NCBI GenBank assembly: GCA_001563325.1
Contig: LRSK01000030.1
Coordinates: 1 to 12,226 of the forward strand
DNA from: Candidatus Thorarchaeota archaeon SMTZ1-83
Lineage (GTDB): Archaea; Asgardarchaeota; Thorarchaeia; Thorarchaeales; Thorarchaeaceae
Direction: 5' to 3'
DNA: 12,226 nucleotides
Shown here: positions 6,721 to 12,226 of the stretch, in pieces
How positions within the stretch are numbered: position 1 is the first letter of the stretch
Layout: every line of letters starts with the position of its first letter
Notes under the pieces: model-generated
Databases searched by the model: none
The model's input: the letters and a program-made list of their open reading frames with translations, nothing else
What the model was told of the DNA's origin: nothing
Program-made: the position numbers and the translations under genes

Positions 6721-7272
6721 CTGATCGAGATACGGTGGCACGGTCGCGGCGGGCAAGGTGGAGTAACTTCAGCAGAACTCCTTGCCAAGGCCGCCTACAT
6801 TGATGGCTATGAAGGAGTCCAGGCATTCCCCTACTTCGGTGCAGAACGTCGTGGAGCGCCAGTGAAGGCGTTCACAAGAATATCTCACTCGCCCATCAAT
6901 GTGCGGAGCCAGATCTATGAGCCCGACATAGTTGCCGTGCTTGACCCGGGAATAGTCGAGCTCATTGATGTTACTGAAGGTCTCAAGGAGGATGGCAAAG
7001 TGATAGTGAACATTGCCAAGAGCCCTTCTGAACTGAATCTACCCCGGGGCCATGTGTTCACATACGACGGGACAGGAATCGCTCTGAAGCACAGTCTTCT
7101 CGTGGCTGGGCTTCCGGTTGTTAATACAACAATGCTTGGTGCTTTCGCGAAGGCAACTGGTCTAATCAAGCTGGCAACCGTTCAGAAAGTAATCAAGGAG
7201 AAATGGCCTGGAAAAGTTGGAGAGCGGAATGCCAAAGGTGCCAAGGAAGCGTACGAAACTTGCACTGACTGA
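6721..7272 (+). CDS. porG: Pyruvate/2-oxoacid:ferredoxin oxidoreductase, gamma subunit
   Basis: A 183-aa protein matching the PorG/PorC gamma subunit along its length. This subunit takes part in the CoA- and ferredoxin-dependent oxidation of pyruvate or another 2-oxoacid in the cytoplasm. The glycine-rich IRWHGRGGQGGVTSAELLAKA (4-24) and FPYFGAERRGAPV (about 36-48) are family hallmarks, followed by LDPGIVELIDV and a C-terminal GLPVVNTTMLGAF. The coding frame extends well upstream of the first GTG (6862); starting there would delete the hallmark motifs. Upstream, the frame is closed by TAG 6706-6708, and the only codon giving the standard M-I-E-I-R-W-H-G beginning is CTG 6721, with GGAG (6708-6711) 9 nt before it. 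So CTG initiation, or a changed ATG, is inferred. Delta, alpha and beta subunit genes, normally adjacent, are absent here. Confidence 0.85.
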   Translation: MIEIRWHGRGGQGGVTSAELLAKAAYIDGYEGVQAFPYFGAERRGAPVKAFTRISHSPINVRSQIYEPDIVAVLDPGIVELIDVTEGLKEDGKVIVNIAKSPSELNLPRGHVFTYDGTGIALKHSLLVAGLPVVNTTMLGAFAKATGLIKLATVQKVIKEKWPGKVGERNAKGAKEAYETCTD

Positions 7273-7308
7273 ATGCTCCGACTCTCGCAGCATTGTTATG
7301 TAATCTAG

Positions 7309-8088
7309 TCACGCATACATCCGCTCATATCCACGTTGGGATATGCTTGGTTGCTGTCGCCGCATTCCCTCCACCTGTTGCGCCACTTCTTCCATCTTTC
7401 TCCTGACTTGTTCTGCGCTCTCCTTCAGCTCTTCGACTTTGACTCCCACGTTGTATAATCTGTTGAGCGCCTCAAGAAGCTGGACCGCACCCTCCGGGTC
7501 CGGCATCACTGGAATTGCAGGCGTGAGCAGGGCAAAACCGATCATTGCTCTGCACAGTGTTTCTGAGAGGATTGACCCAGCGATCCCGGTTATTATCCCC
7601 TTCTGCAGAATCTCCATACTACCGTCCTTCTCTAATTCGGCCAGTTTTTCGCGTTCTGCAGCATACAACACCTTTCTATTGTGAGGTATGCCCTGGACAG
7701 GAATCCCATCCAAGACCACTGTCTCTTTCACTCCTACGCTAGCGGCCCAATCCAATAGAGCTGAGCTAACCATGTAAAGGCCATTGTCATCCACGGGCAG
7801 TTCAGCTGTTACGACAAGCAAGTTCTTTCCAGGTTCCGCATAGATACGAAATGGGTGTCGTAGAATGCCATCCATGAATATGGCCGCCGATGGCATATAT
7901 CTGGATCTTACGTGAGCCACTTCTTCCATGTTGAACTGCTCAATTAGCGTGTTTGCTGCAATCGTGCCGATTACACCTGCGGACGGAAAACAACAGACGA
8001 GCAGTGGCTGCTCCATTTCAATCTCCTTTGTCTGTACAACCTGAGCTTCGGGAGAACCTAGTACTTTTGCGTCACACGTTTCATCCAT
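7309..8088 (-). CDS. PAC2-family proteasome assembly chaperone / activator with HbYX-like tail
   Basis: A 259-aa member of the PAC2 family (COG2047), which includes eukaryotic PAC2 and archaeal PbaA/PbaB. The domain spans about residues 20-215, with CCFPSAGVIGTIAANTL (32-48), ELPVDDNGLYMVSSALLDWA (96-115), VLDGIPVQG (125-133) and IITGIAGSIL (165-174). The region 205-245 is predicted coiled coil (KVEELKESAEQVRRKMEEVAQQVEG). The protein ends Met-Tyr-Ala, which fits the hydrophobic-Tyr-X (HbYX) signature by which regulators dock into the 20S proteasome alpha-ring; Pyrococcus PbaA uses such a tail. Start ATG 8088-8086 has GAGGT 9 nt upstream, inside a perfect palindrome (8097-8108). No proteasome subunit gene is in the window. 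Assignment to the family is firm; proteasome activation is inferred. Confidence 0.86.
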   Translation of the reverse strand: MDETCDAKVLGSPEAQVVQTKEIEMEQPLLVCCFPSAGVIGTIAANTLIEQFNMEEVAHVRSRYMPSAAIFMDGILRHPFRIYAEPGKNLLVVTAELPVDDNGLYMVSSALLDWAASVGVKETVVLDGIPVQGIPHNRKVLYAAEREKLAELEKDGSMEILQKGIITGIAGSILSETLCRAMIGFALLTPAIPVMPDPEGAVQLLEALNRLYNVGVKVEELKESAEQVRRKMEEVAQQVEGMRRQQPSISQRGYERMYA

Positions 8089-8096
8089 GACCTGCG

Positions 8097-8108
8097 AACC
8101 TCGAGGTT
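8097..8108. promoter_or_regulatory. 12-bp perfect palindrome over the PAC2-gene ribosome-binding site
   Basis: AACCTCGAGGTT is identical on both strands and contains the GAGGT ribosome-binding site of the PAC2 gene, 9 nt before its ATG. It could be a protein-binding operator, an RNA self-pairing site that masks the ribosome-binding site, or chance. A TATA-like TTAATATT lies just upstream on the same strand. Confidence 0.3.
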
Positions 8109-8123
8109 GGAAGCGTTATCTCC

Positions 8124-8131
8124 AATATTAA
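8124..8131 (-). promoter_or_regulatory. TATA-like box for the PAC2 gene
   Basis: On the minus strand TTAATATT has its upstream edge 43-44 nt from the ATG, the same distance as the methyltransferase TATA box. Initiation would fall at the edge of the palindrome 8097-8108. The match is modest. Confidence 0.27.
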
Positions 8132-8192
8132 GCTTGACATGAAACTGCAACCTTGAAAGACTCCAGGACAGCCCGTGCGGGACGCCAATATG

Positions 8193-8200
8193 CCTTTATC
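8193..8200 (+). promoter_or_regulatory. TATA-like box for the aminotransferase gene
   Basis: CCTTTATC starts 60 nt upstream of the ATG at 8253, the same octamer and nearly the same distance as at porG. Predicted initiation is near 8225, giving a leader of about 30 nt that contains the GGTG ribosome-binding site. Confidence 0.38.
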
Positions 8201-8252
8201 AGACTAGTAGCAATGTGAACAGCTGAAGGCGTACCGTTGATGGTGTTCTGAA

Positions 8253-9410
8253 ATGAGGTTTAGAACAGAGGGAATCATGCCTCCCCCCATCGTGAAGCTG
8301 ATTGAGGCGGCCCAAAGGCATGTTGATTCCCCGGACTTCTTGAATCTCGGTCAGGGGCTTCCAGGACACATCCCCCCTACAGAAGCTCTCAAGGCGCTGG
8401 GAAGACGCCTGCTCCACCCATCCACCCATAGGTATACTCCTGATCAAGGGCAACTGGAACTCCGAGAAGAGCTTGCCCTCTATCTGCGGCAGAACTGGAA
8501 CATGCAGATTGACCCACACCGAGAGGTAGTTATCACGGCAGGAGCAAATCAGGCCTTCATTGGAACTCTGTTCACCGCCATGGCTCACGGAAAGAACGTG
8601 GTCATGCCTTCTCCCTACTATTTCAACTCAGTCATGGGAGCACGCCTCGCGGGAGGCTACGTGAAGGAAGTGCCTGTGGATGATGAGTTCCAGCCTCGCC
8701 CAGAGGAGATGGAGAATGCAGTTGATGACAATACTTGCGCAATCTACTTGGTGTCGCCGAATAATCCAACCGGCGCAGTATACAGTCCAGAGGCCGTTGA
8801 TGCCATTGTGGACCTATGCATTGACAAGAATCTCCTGCTCATCTCTGATGAAACCTACGCGAGACTGGTCTTCGATGGTGCATCTCACTACAGTCCTCGT
8901 TCTCGGGCCGACGCAACAGATCGAGTTGTGACGCTTGGAAGCTTCTCGAAGGCATTTGGGATGAGTGGTTGGCGTGTAGGTTTCGTGGTAGGTTCCCCCT
9001 CTTTCGTAGATGAGTTTCTCAAGGTTCAGGACACCTTGACCATCTGTGCTCCAACCCCGGGGCAGATACTTGCATTAGAGATACTGAAGCATGGCATGAA
9101 TGAGATAGAATCAGAGCTTGAACGAATGGACCATCTGAGGGACTTGGCATATCTCCGACTCGCAGAGATAGATGCGCTTGAAGTCAGACGAACTGCTGGG
9201 ACGTTCTATCTCTTCCCTCGAGTTAAGGAATGCTCGGACACTCGTTCTCTGGTATTCGATATTCTTCAAAACACAAAGATGCTTGTGCTGCCAGGGAGCG
9301 TCTTCGGGGACGCAGGAGAGGGCTTCATTAGAATCTCAATTGGCCCTTTGACTCCTGAGGCTGTAGATGAAGCGTTTGACAGGCTAAGCAGTTACTTCAG
9401 AAGCCGCTAG
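8253..9410 (+). CDS. Class I/II pyridoxal-phosphate aminotransferase
   Basis: A 385-aa fold-type I aminotransferase, likely transferring amino groups between an amino acid and a 2-oxoacid. Landmarks are NLGQGLPG (31-38), TAGANQAF (95-102), SPYYF (120-124), SPNNPTG (168-174) and SDETYARLVF (198-207) with Asp199 pairing to the pyridine nitrogen. The Schiff-base Lys233 sits in SFSKAFGMSGWRVG, and Arg360 (GFIRISIG) binds the substrate carboxylate. The whole family length is present. Substrate range cannot be assigned; aspartate/aromatic-type or branched-chain activity are options. ATG 8253 is chosen for its GGTG 7 nt upstream and for preserving the N-terminal helix. The gene converges on glutamine synthetase; the two TAG stops overlap within one CTAG, so the transcripts must be antisense at their ends unless termination occurs inside coding sequence. 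Both genes concern amino-nitrogen. Confidence 0.9.
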   Translation: MRFRTEGIMPPPIVKLIEAAQRHVDSPDFLNLGQGLPGHIPPTEALKALGRRLLHPSTHRYTPDQGQLELREELALYLRQNWNMQIDPHREVVITAGANQAFIGTLFTAMAHGKNVVMPSPYYFNSVMGARLAGGYVKEVPVDDEFQPRPEEMENAVDDNTCAIYLVSPNNPTGAVYSPEAVDAIVDLCIDKNLLLISDETYARLVFDGASHYSPRSRADATDRVVTLGSFSKAFGMSGWRVGFVVGSPSFVDEFLKVQDTLTICAPTPGQILALEILKHGMNEIESELERMDHLRDLAYLRLAEIDALEVRRTAGTFYLFPRVKECSDTRSLVFDILQNTKMLVLPGSVFGDAGEGFIRISIGPLTPEAVDEAFDRLSSYFRSR

Positions 9411-10714
9411 TACGAGTAGTATTTCCGCCACTCCCAGTCAGTCACGGCCTCGTTGGCATATTCTCTCCACTCCTCACGCTTGACTCTAATGAACGTTTCA
9501 AGCATCTCGGAGCCAATCGCCTTACGTATCACATCATTTCTCTCAAGATTGTCAAGGGCCGCGCCGAGGGACCCTGGAAGGGTCACAATACCCCTCTTCA
9601 CGAGTTGCTCATCTGTAAGACTGAATATGTCCCGGTCCTGGGCTTCTGGGGGCGCCAGTTTGCGCTCGACTCCATCCATTCCAGCTGCAATAATCGCCGA
9701 GAAAAGAAGGTATGAATTCGTCGTTGCGTCTGGTGATCTGAACTCTGCAGAAGCTTTCTGCGCATCCTGAAAGAGCGGCACTCTCACAAGAGCGGTACGG
9801 TTCCTAAAGCCCCAGGTGATGTATACAGGAGCCTCATGGTGTGGAACCATTCTCTTGTATGAGTTAATGGAGGGGTTTGCTATTGCAGTGATAGCGGGGG
9901 CATGCTCAAGAAGCCCGGCGATGAAATAGCGTGCGGTATCAGATAGTAGATCGCCACCCTCCTTTCCGAACAGGTTCTGATCTCCATCCCAGAGTTGAAG
10001 ATGGCAGTGGAGTCCGCTTCCGGCTGCACCCTCAAAGGGCTTTGGCATGAAGGTCACATCAATGTCTTGACCGCGTGCCACTGTTCTGGTGAGATTCTTG
10101 AAGATTGGAATGAAGTCCGCCATATTCCGTACGTCATCGTAGTCTATCTCAATCTCCTGCTGAGCCTCGCCGACCTCATGATGTACAACTCTCGGTTTCA
10201 TACCCATGCTCTGTATTGCGGTAGCTACCTCAAGCAAGATGTCTGCACCAGGGCTCTGTGGGTAGGTGTCCGCATAACCCGCATTGTCGATTGGTTCCCC
10301 CTCATCTGTGATGAAATAAAACTCGGGTTCAACCTTCACTCGCAAATGCATGTTTCCTGGGAGGAATTTCTCGCAAACGGCGTGCAGCACACCTCTGGAG
10401 TCCAACGGATACCATGACTGCCGGCCCTCTTCGCCACCTTTCTCTCGCACAAAACACATGGCCGCAGCAACTCTTTGAGCCGAATAGGGTACCTCGACTA
10501 GAGTGCTTGGATCTGGGACGAGTCGGAGATCGGATTCCTCAACCATTGACAAGCCAACGATTGAACTACCGTCAAGACTGGTGCCGTCAAGAAGAGCTGA
10601 GTCCTTTTTGACCTCATCAATCGTGTCTGCAGGATTACACGGCACCGTCATCGCCTTCAAACGGCCCAGTATATCAACGAACCTGAGTTCCACATACTCG
10701 ATTTGCTCAGACAT
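9407..10714 (-). CDS. glnA: Glutamine synthetase, type I
   Basis: A 435-aa type I glutamine synthetase, which makes glutamine from glutamate, ammonia and ATP and works as a dodecamer in the cytoplasm. It has the N-terminal beta-grasp region (FVDILGRLK, LLDGTSLDGSS 41-51), the metal-binding VEPEFYF (128-134), HHEVGEAQQEIE (168-179), FMPKPFEGAAGSGLHCHLQLW (212-232), NSYKRMVP (274-281), NRTALVRVP (295-303) and EFRSPDATTNSYL (314-326). The usual HHEVAPGQHEI is GEAQQE here, a mild departure; metal-binding glutamates are kept. No NLYDL-type adenylylation tyrosine is seen, so that control is unlikely. ATG 10714 has GGTGA 6 nt upstream. The 145-nt control region shared with the DUF72 gene carries a TATA-like box flanked by direct repeats and an inverted repeat. 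The 3' end overlaps the aminotransferase. Confidence 0.93.
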   Translation of the reverse strand: MSEQIEYVELRFVDILGRLKAMTVPCNPADTIDEVKKDSALLDGTSLDGSSIVGLSMVEESDLRLVPDPSTLVEVPYSAQRVAAAMCFVREKGGEEGRQSWYPLDSRGVLHAVCEKFLPGNMHLRVKVEPEFYFITDEGEPIDNAGYADTYPQSPGADILLEVATAIQSMGMKPRVVHHEVGEAQQEIEIDYDDVRNMADFIPIFKNLTRTVARGQDIDVTFMPKPFEGAAGSGLHCHLQLWDGDQNLFGKEGGDLLSDTARYFIAGLLEHAPAITAIANPSINSYKRMVPHHEAPVYITWGFRNRTALVRVPLFQDAQKASAEFRSPDATTNSYLLFSAIIAAGMDGVERKLAPPEAQDRDIFSLTDEQLVKRGIVTLPGSLGAALDNLERNDVIRKAIGSEMLETFIRVKREEWREYANEAVTDWEWRKYYSY

Positions 10715-10762
10715 CGCTTCTCACCGCTATACGGCTCGATGCGCACCGCAGGAGGTTCCAGT

Positions 10763-10770
10763 CTTAAAGA
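10763..10770 (-). promoter_or_regulatory. TATA-like box for glnA, flanked by GTTCC repeats
   Basis: On the minus strand TCTTTAAG has its upstream edge 56 nt from the glnA ATG. It lies between two direct GTTCC copies on the plus strand (10755-10759 and 10772-10776), 17 nt apart, a position where a nitrogen regulator could block or recruit transcription factor binding. It does not match the GGAA-N6-TTCC operator of methanogen NrpR. Confidence 0.32.
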
Positions 10771-10800
10771 TGTTCCTAGAAATGGGCAATGGGCTCAGAG

Positions 10801-10806
10801 TATAAG
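10801..10806 (+). promoter_or_regulatory. TATA box for the DUF72 gene
   Basis: TATAAG starts 61 nt upstream of the ATG at 10862, the same spacing as at porG and the aminotransferase, which gives a leader of about 30 nt. Confidence 0.38.
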
Positions 10807-10861
10807 GAAGTCGGAGCCGTAAGATAGAAACCTTAAGGACTACCAACTGTATGAGAGAGTG

Positions 10862-11680
10862 ATGAGAAAGGGACTCCATATTGGCACAAGCGGTTGGTCT
10901 TACGTTGACAAGACTGGCTGGCTTGATGTCTTCTATCAGTCTAGGAAATCTCTTCTGCAGCAATACCTAGCAATCTTTGAAACCGCAGAGATAAACTCCA
11001 CATTCTACTCCTTACCTAGGCCGACGTTTGTGAAGCACTTGGCGAATGTGAAGGGGGAGAAGTTCTTCACTGCGAAGATACCTCGAAAGGTGACCCACGA
11101 CCACCGACTCAGTCTAGAAGGAGAGGGCGGCGAAGTCCTCGACCAGTTCTTCTCACTGATGAAACCATTAGAGCATCGACTGGCAGCCTTGCTCATCCAG
11201 CTTCCCCCTTGGGAGATAACTAAGATGGCGGACCTAGAAACATTCCTTTCAAGTTTGGACTCATCCTTTCGGTTCGCTATCGAGTTCCGAGATGAGAGTT
11301 GGCTCTCCAATTCAACTTACAGACTACTAGAAGAATACGGCGTGGCCTACGTTGTGGTTGACGAACCTAAGCTCCCCACAGACCTGCGTGTGACTGCTGA
11401 CTTGGCGTACATCAGATGGCATGGTCATGGCACTAGACCCTGGTATAACTACAAGTACTCCATAGAGGAGCTTGAGAAGTGGAAACCTCGTCTGGACGAT
11501 ATTATAGGTCGGTCTGAAATAGTATTAGGCTACTTCAACAATCATTTCAGCGGCAATGCTCCTCTGAACGCTCTCCAGATGCTTGATCTAATGGGAATGA
11601 TCAGTAAGCGACAGAATCAGAAGCTCGATAAGATGCTCAGCTACATGTCAGTAGAGCAGACTCGACTGGATGATTTCTGA
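10862..11680 (+). CDS. DUF72 (YecE-like) family protein
   Basis: A 272-aa TIM-barrel-like protein of the DUF72/YecE family, whose biochemical role is unknown. Family motifs are HIGTSGWSY near the start, FETAEINSTFYSLPRP (about 39-54), KIPRKVTHDHRL (73-84), LIQLPPWE (111-118), FAIEFRDESW (137-146), VVVDEP (164-169), YIRWHGHG (183-190) and the near C-terminal GYFNNHFSGNAPLNAL. The length is complete for the family. The barrel resembles xylose isomerase-type folds, so a sugar- or phosphate-linked ligand is possible, but no catalytic claim can be made. ATG 10862 is used; a GTG immediately before it (10859) would add one residue. No clear ribosome-binding site is visible. It diverges from glnA, sharing its control region, and ends 16 nt from the GNAT remnant. 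Confidence 0.87.
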   Translation: MRKGLHIGTSGWSYVDKTGWLDVFYQSRKSLLQQYLAIFETAEINSTFYSLPRPTFVKHLANVKGEKFFTAKIPRKVTHDHRLSLEGEGGEVLDQFFSLMKPLEHRLAALLIQLPPWEITKMADLETFLSSLDSSFRFAIEFRDESWLSNSTYRLLEEYGVAYVVVDEPKLPTDLRVTADLAYIRWHGHGTRPWYNYKYSIEELEKWKPRLDDIIGRSEIVLGYFNNHFSGNAPLNALQMLDLMGMISKRQNQKLDKMLSYMSVEQTRLDDF

Positions 11681-11696
11681 TACGGCGCGCAGGTAA

Positions 11697-11969
11697 TCAC
11701 TTCGGCAGGACACCATGCTTCTCCAGCCACTCTGACTTCAAGATGTCCATGGTGACCACGTCAAACCTTTCCCCGTTGCGATATGCCAGTTCACGTATTT
11801 TCCCCTGAGTCTTAAATCCAAGTCTCTCGTAGACGGCGATAGCACGGGAATCGAATGATGCGGCCCAGAGTTAGATGCTATTCAAGCCGAGAGTCGAGAA
11901 TGCCAAACCTAGAATAACTAATGTGGCACGCTCATCTAATTCGACACTCCAAATGCTGTTCTCCTTCAT
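11697..11969 (-). pseudogene. Degraded GNAT-family N-acetyltransferase (C-terminal half, in-frame stop)
   Basis: The minus-strand frame ending at TGA 11699-11697 encodes a clear C-terminal GNAT segment: LWAASFDSRAIAVYERLGF, then KTQGKIRELAYRNGERFD and TMDILKSEWLEKHGVLPK. This matches the N-x-R-A-I-x-x-Y-E-x-x-G-F region of RimJ/RimL-type acetyltransferases. Reading upstream in the same frame, TAA (11873-11871) interrupts GLNSI-stop-LWAASF where the family has an aromatic residue, so one base change from TAT/TAC would explain it. Beyond that, ERATLVILGLAFSTLGLN continues the family helix up to an ATG at 11969. The N-terminal half with the beta-sheet and most of the acetyl-CoA loop is missing, and further upstream the frame meets a TAG. 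I call it a truncated, dead gene. A sequencing error could explain the stop but not the missing half. Confidence 0.7.
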
Positions 11970-11982
11970 AGTAATCTATGAA
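11965..11982. promoter_or_regulatory. 18-bp palindrome, candidate operator
   Basis: TTCATAG and CTATGAA form perfect 7-bp arms around the spacer TAAT. It lies 9 nt before a TATA-like element (11992-12000) and about 50 nt upstream of the membrane protein gene, and also covers the upstream edge of the GNAT remnant. The symmetry and place suit a dimeric repressor or activator site. A TATA role for the element itself is also possible. Confidence 0.38.
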
Positions 11983-11991
11983 CTGGCCAAA

Positions 11992-12000
11992 AGCATATGT
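11992..12000 (+). promoter_or_regulatory. TATA-like element for the membrane protein gene
   Basis: AGCATATGT follows an A-rich GGCCAAA, a reasonable BRE/TATA pair. Initiation would fall near 12020-12025, only about 10-20 nt before the start codon. Confidence 0.28.
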
Positions 12001-12031
12001 GAGCAAAGAGTGAAAGTGACAGGGAAATCAA

Positions 12032-12226
12032 TTGGACTCTATGAAAGGAATACCCAAGTGGGCCTATCTCATGAGTGGTATACTGATTGTAATGAGCAGT
12101 CTTCTTGCTGTTTCCATTGTGTTCGTTGCGTTCGTACTTCTGGGAATACTCCCTCGAGAAACGGACATCCAAATGCCCTTGCTATTCATCGCACTCCCTT
12201 TGAGTATTCTTATTCCACTGATAATG
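12032..12226 (+). CDS. N-terminus of a multi-pass membrane protein (3' end beyond window)
   Basis: The frame is open to the last base of the window with no stop. It encodes a short basic N-terminus (MKGIPKWAY from the ATG at 12041) and then a long hydrophobic helix, LMSGILIVMSSLLAVSIVF followed by VAFVLLGIL. A short polar loop (PRETDIQ) comes next, then a second hydrophobic stretch, MPLLFIALPLSILIPLI. At least two transmembrane segments are therefore visible, and the first could also act as an uncleaved signal anchor. TTG 12032 is chosen because AGGGA lies 6 nt upstream; ATG 12041, three codons later, is the alternative but sits too far from that site. I do not recognise the family, and a function cannot be proposed from this fragment. 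A palindrome and a TATA-like element precede it. Confidence 0.62.
   Translation, partial: MDSMKGIPKWAYLMSGILIVMSSLLAVSIVFVAFVLLGILPRETDIQMPLLFIALPLSILIPLIM

Larger units (their letters stand above)
10730..10821. repeat. 8-bp inverted repeat flanking the glnA/DUF72 divergent promoter
   Basis: TACGGCTC (10730-10737) and its exact reverse complement GAGCCGTA (10814-10821) bracket the divergent control region, 76 nt apart. One copy lies in the presumed glnA leader and the other just after the TATA-like box of the DUF72 gene. It could be paired half-sites of a regulator, or coincidence. Confidence 0.25.

Noticed and set aside
6862..7272. porG starting at GTG 6862 (136 aa)
   Set aside because: This would remove the glycine-rich HGRGGQGG and FPYFGAERRG motifs that are clearly encoded in the same frame just upstream.
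10750..10780. NrpR-type nitrogen operator upstream of glnA
   Set aside because: GTTCC elements exist, but as direct repeats 17 nt apart and not as GGAA-N6-TTCC, so no assignment to NrpR is justified.
11966..12172. A 68-codon minus-strand frame opposite the membrane protein
   Set aside because: It is antisense to hydrophobic codons, has no ribosome-binding site, and the plus-strand frame has clear transmembrane character.
1..12226. Defence island, CRISPR array, insertion sequence, tRNA or rRNA
   Set aside because: No spaced direct repeats, transposase, integrase, terminal inverted repeats or tRNA/rRNA signatures are visible; the genes are metabolic and housekeeping.

Overview
This 12.2 kb window reads as archaeal chromosome, gene-dense and with no tRNA, rRNA, CRISPR array or mobile element visible. 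Archaeal markers are a Nob1-type rRNA endonuclease (PIN domain plus zinc ribbon), a PAC2-family proteasome assembly/activation protein, a pyruvate:ferredoxin oxidoreductase gamma subunit, TATA-like boxes at set distances from starts, and Shine-Dalgarno matches of the GGAGGTGAT type. TTG and GTG starts are frequent. A long TPR protein with alpha-SNAP-like architecture and mid-range G+C are compatible with an Asgard lineage such as Thorarchaeia, but that placement is a guess; only 'archaeon' is well supported.

Layout. 1-831 (+): 3' part of nob1, then an unrecognised 87-aa gene. 838-3289 (-): yjbQ (UPF0047), preceded by a possible 11-codon leader ORF, and a 634-aa TPR/SNAP-like protein. 3364-5779 (+): a Gfo/Idh/MocA dehydrogenase overlapping by 8 nt a phytoene-desaturase-like FAD oxidoreductase; this is the one clear translationally linked pair. 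5787-6602 (-): a class I SAM methyltransferase. 6721-7272 (+): an orphan porG that appears to start with CTG. 7309-8088 (-): PAC2 protein ending in an HbYX-like Met-Tyr-Ala tail. 8253-9410 (+): class I/II aminotransferase, converging on glnA (9407-10714, -) with stop codons overlapping in one CTAG. 10862-11680 (+): DUF72 protein. 11697-11969 (-): a decayed GNAT acetyltransferase. 12032 to the end (+): the beginning of a membrane protein.

Most genes alternate in strand and seem to have their own promoters; several share short divergent control regions (3290-3363, 6603-6720, 8089-8252, 10715-10861). The glutamine synthetase and aminotransferase are plausibly linked through nitrogen metabolism, and porG through 2-oxoacid oxidation. 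The Gfo/FAD pair probably acts on one unknown substrate. Housekeeping functions (rRNA maturation, proteasome handling) are scattered between them. I see no coherent defence or secretion system. The points most worth following are the CTG-started porG, the redox pair, the SNAP-like protein, the HbYX tail and several palindromes in control regions.
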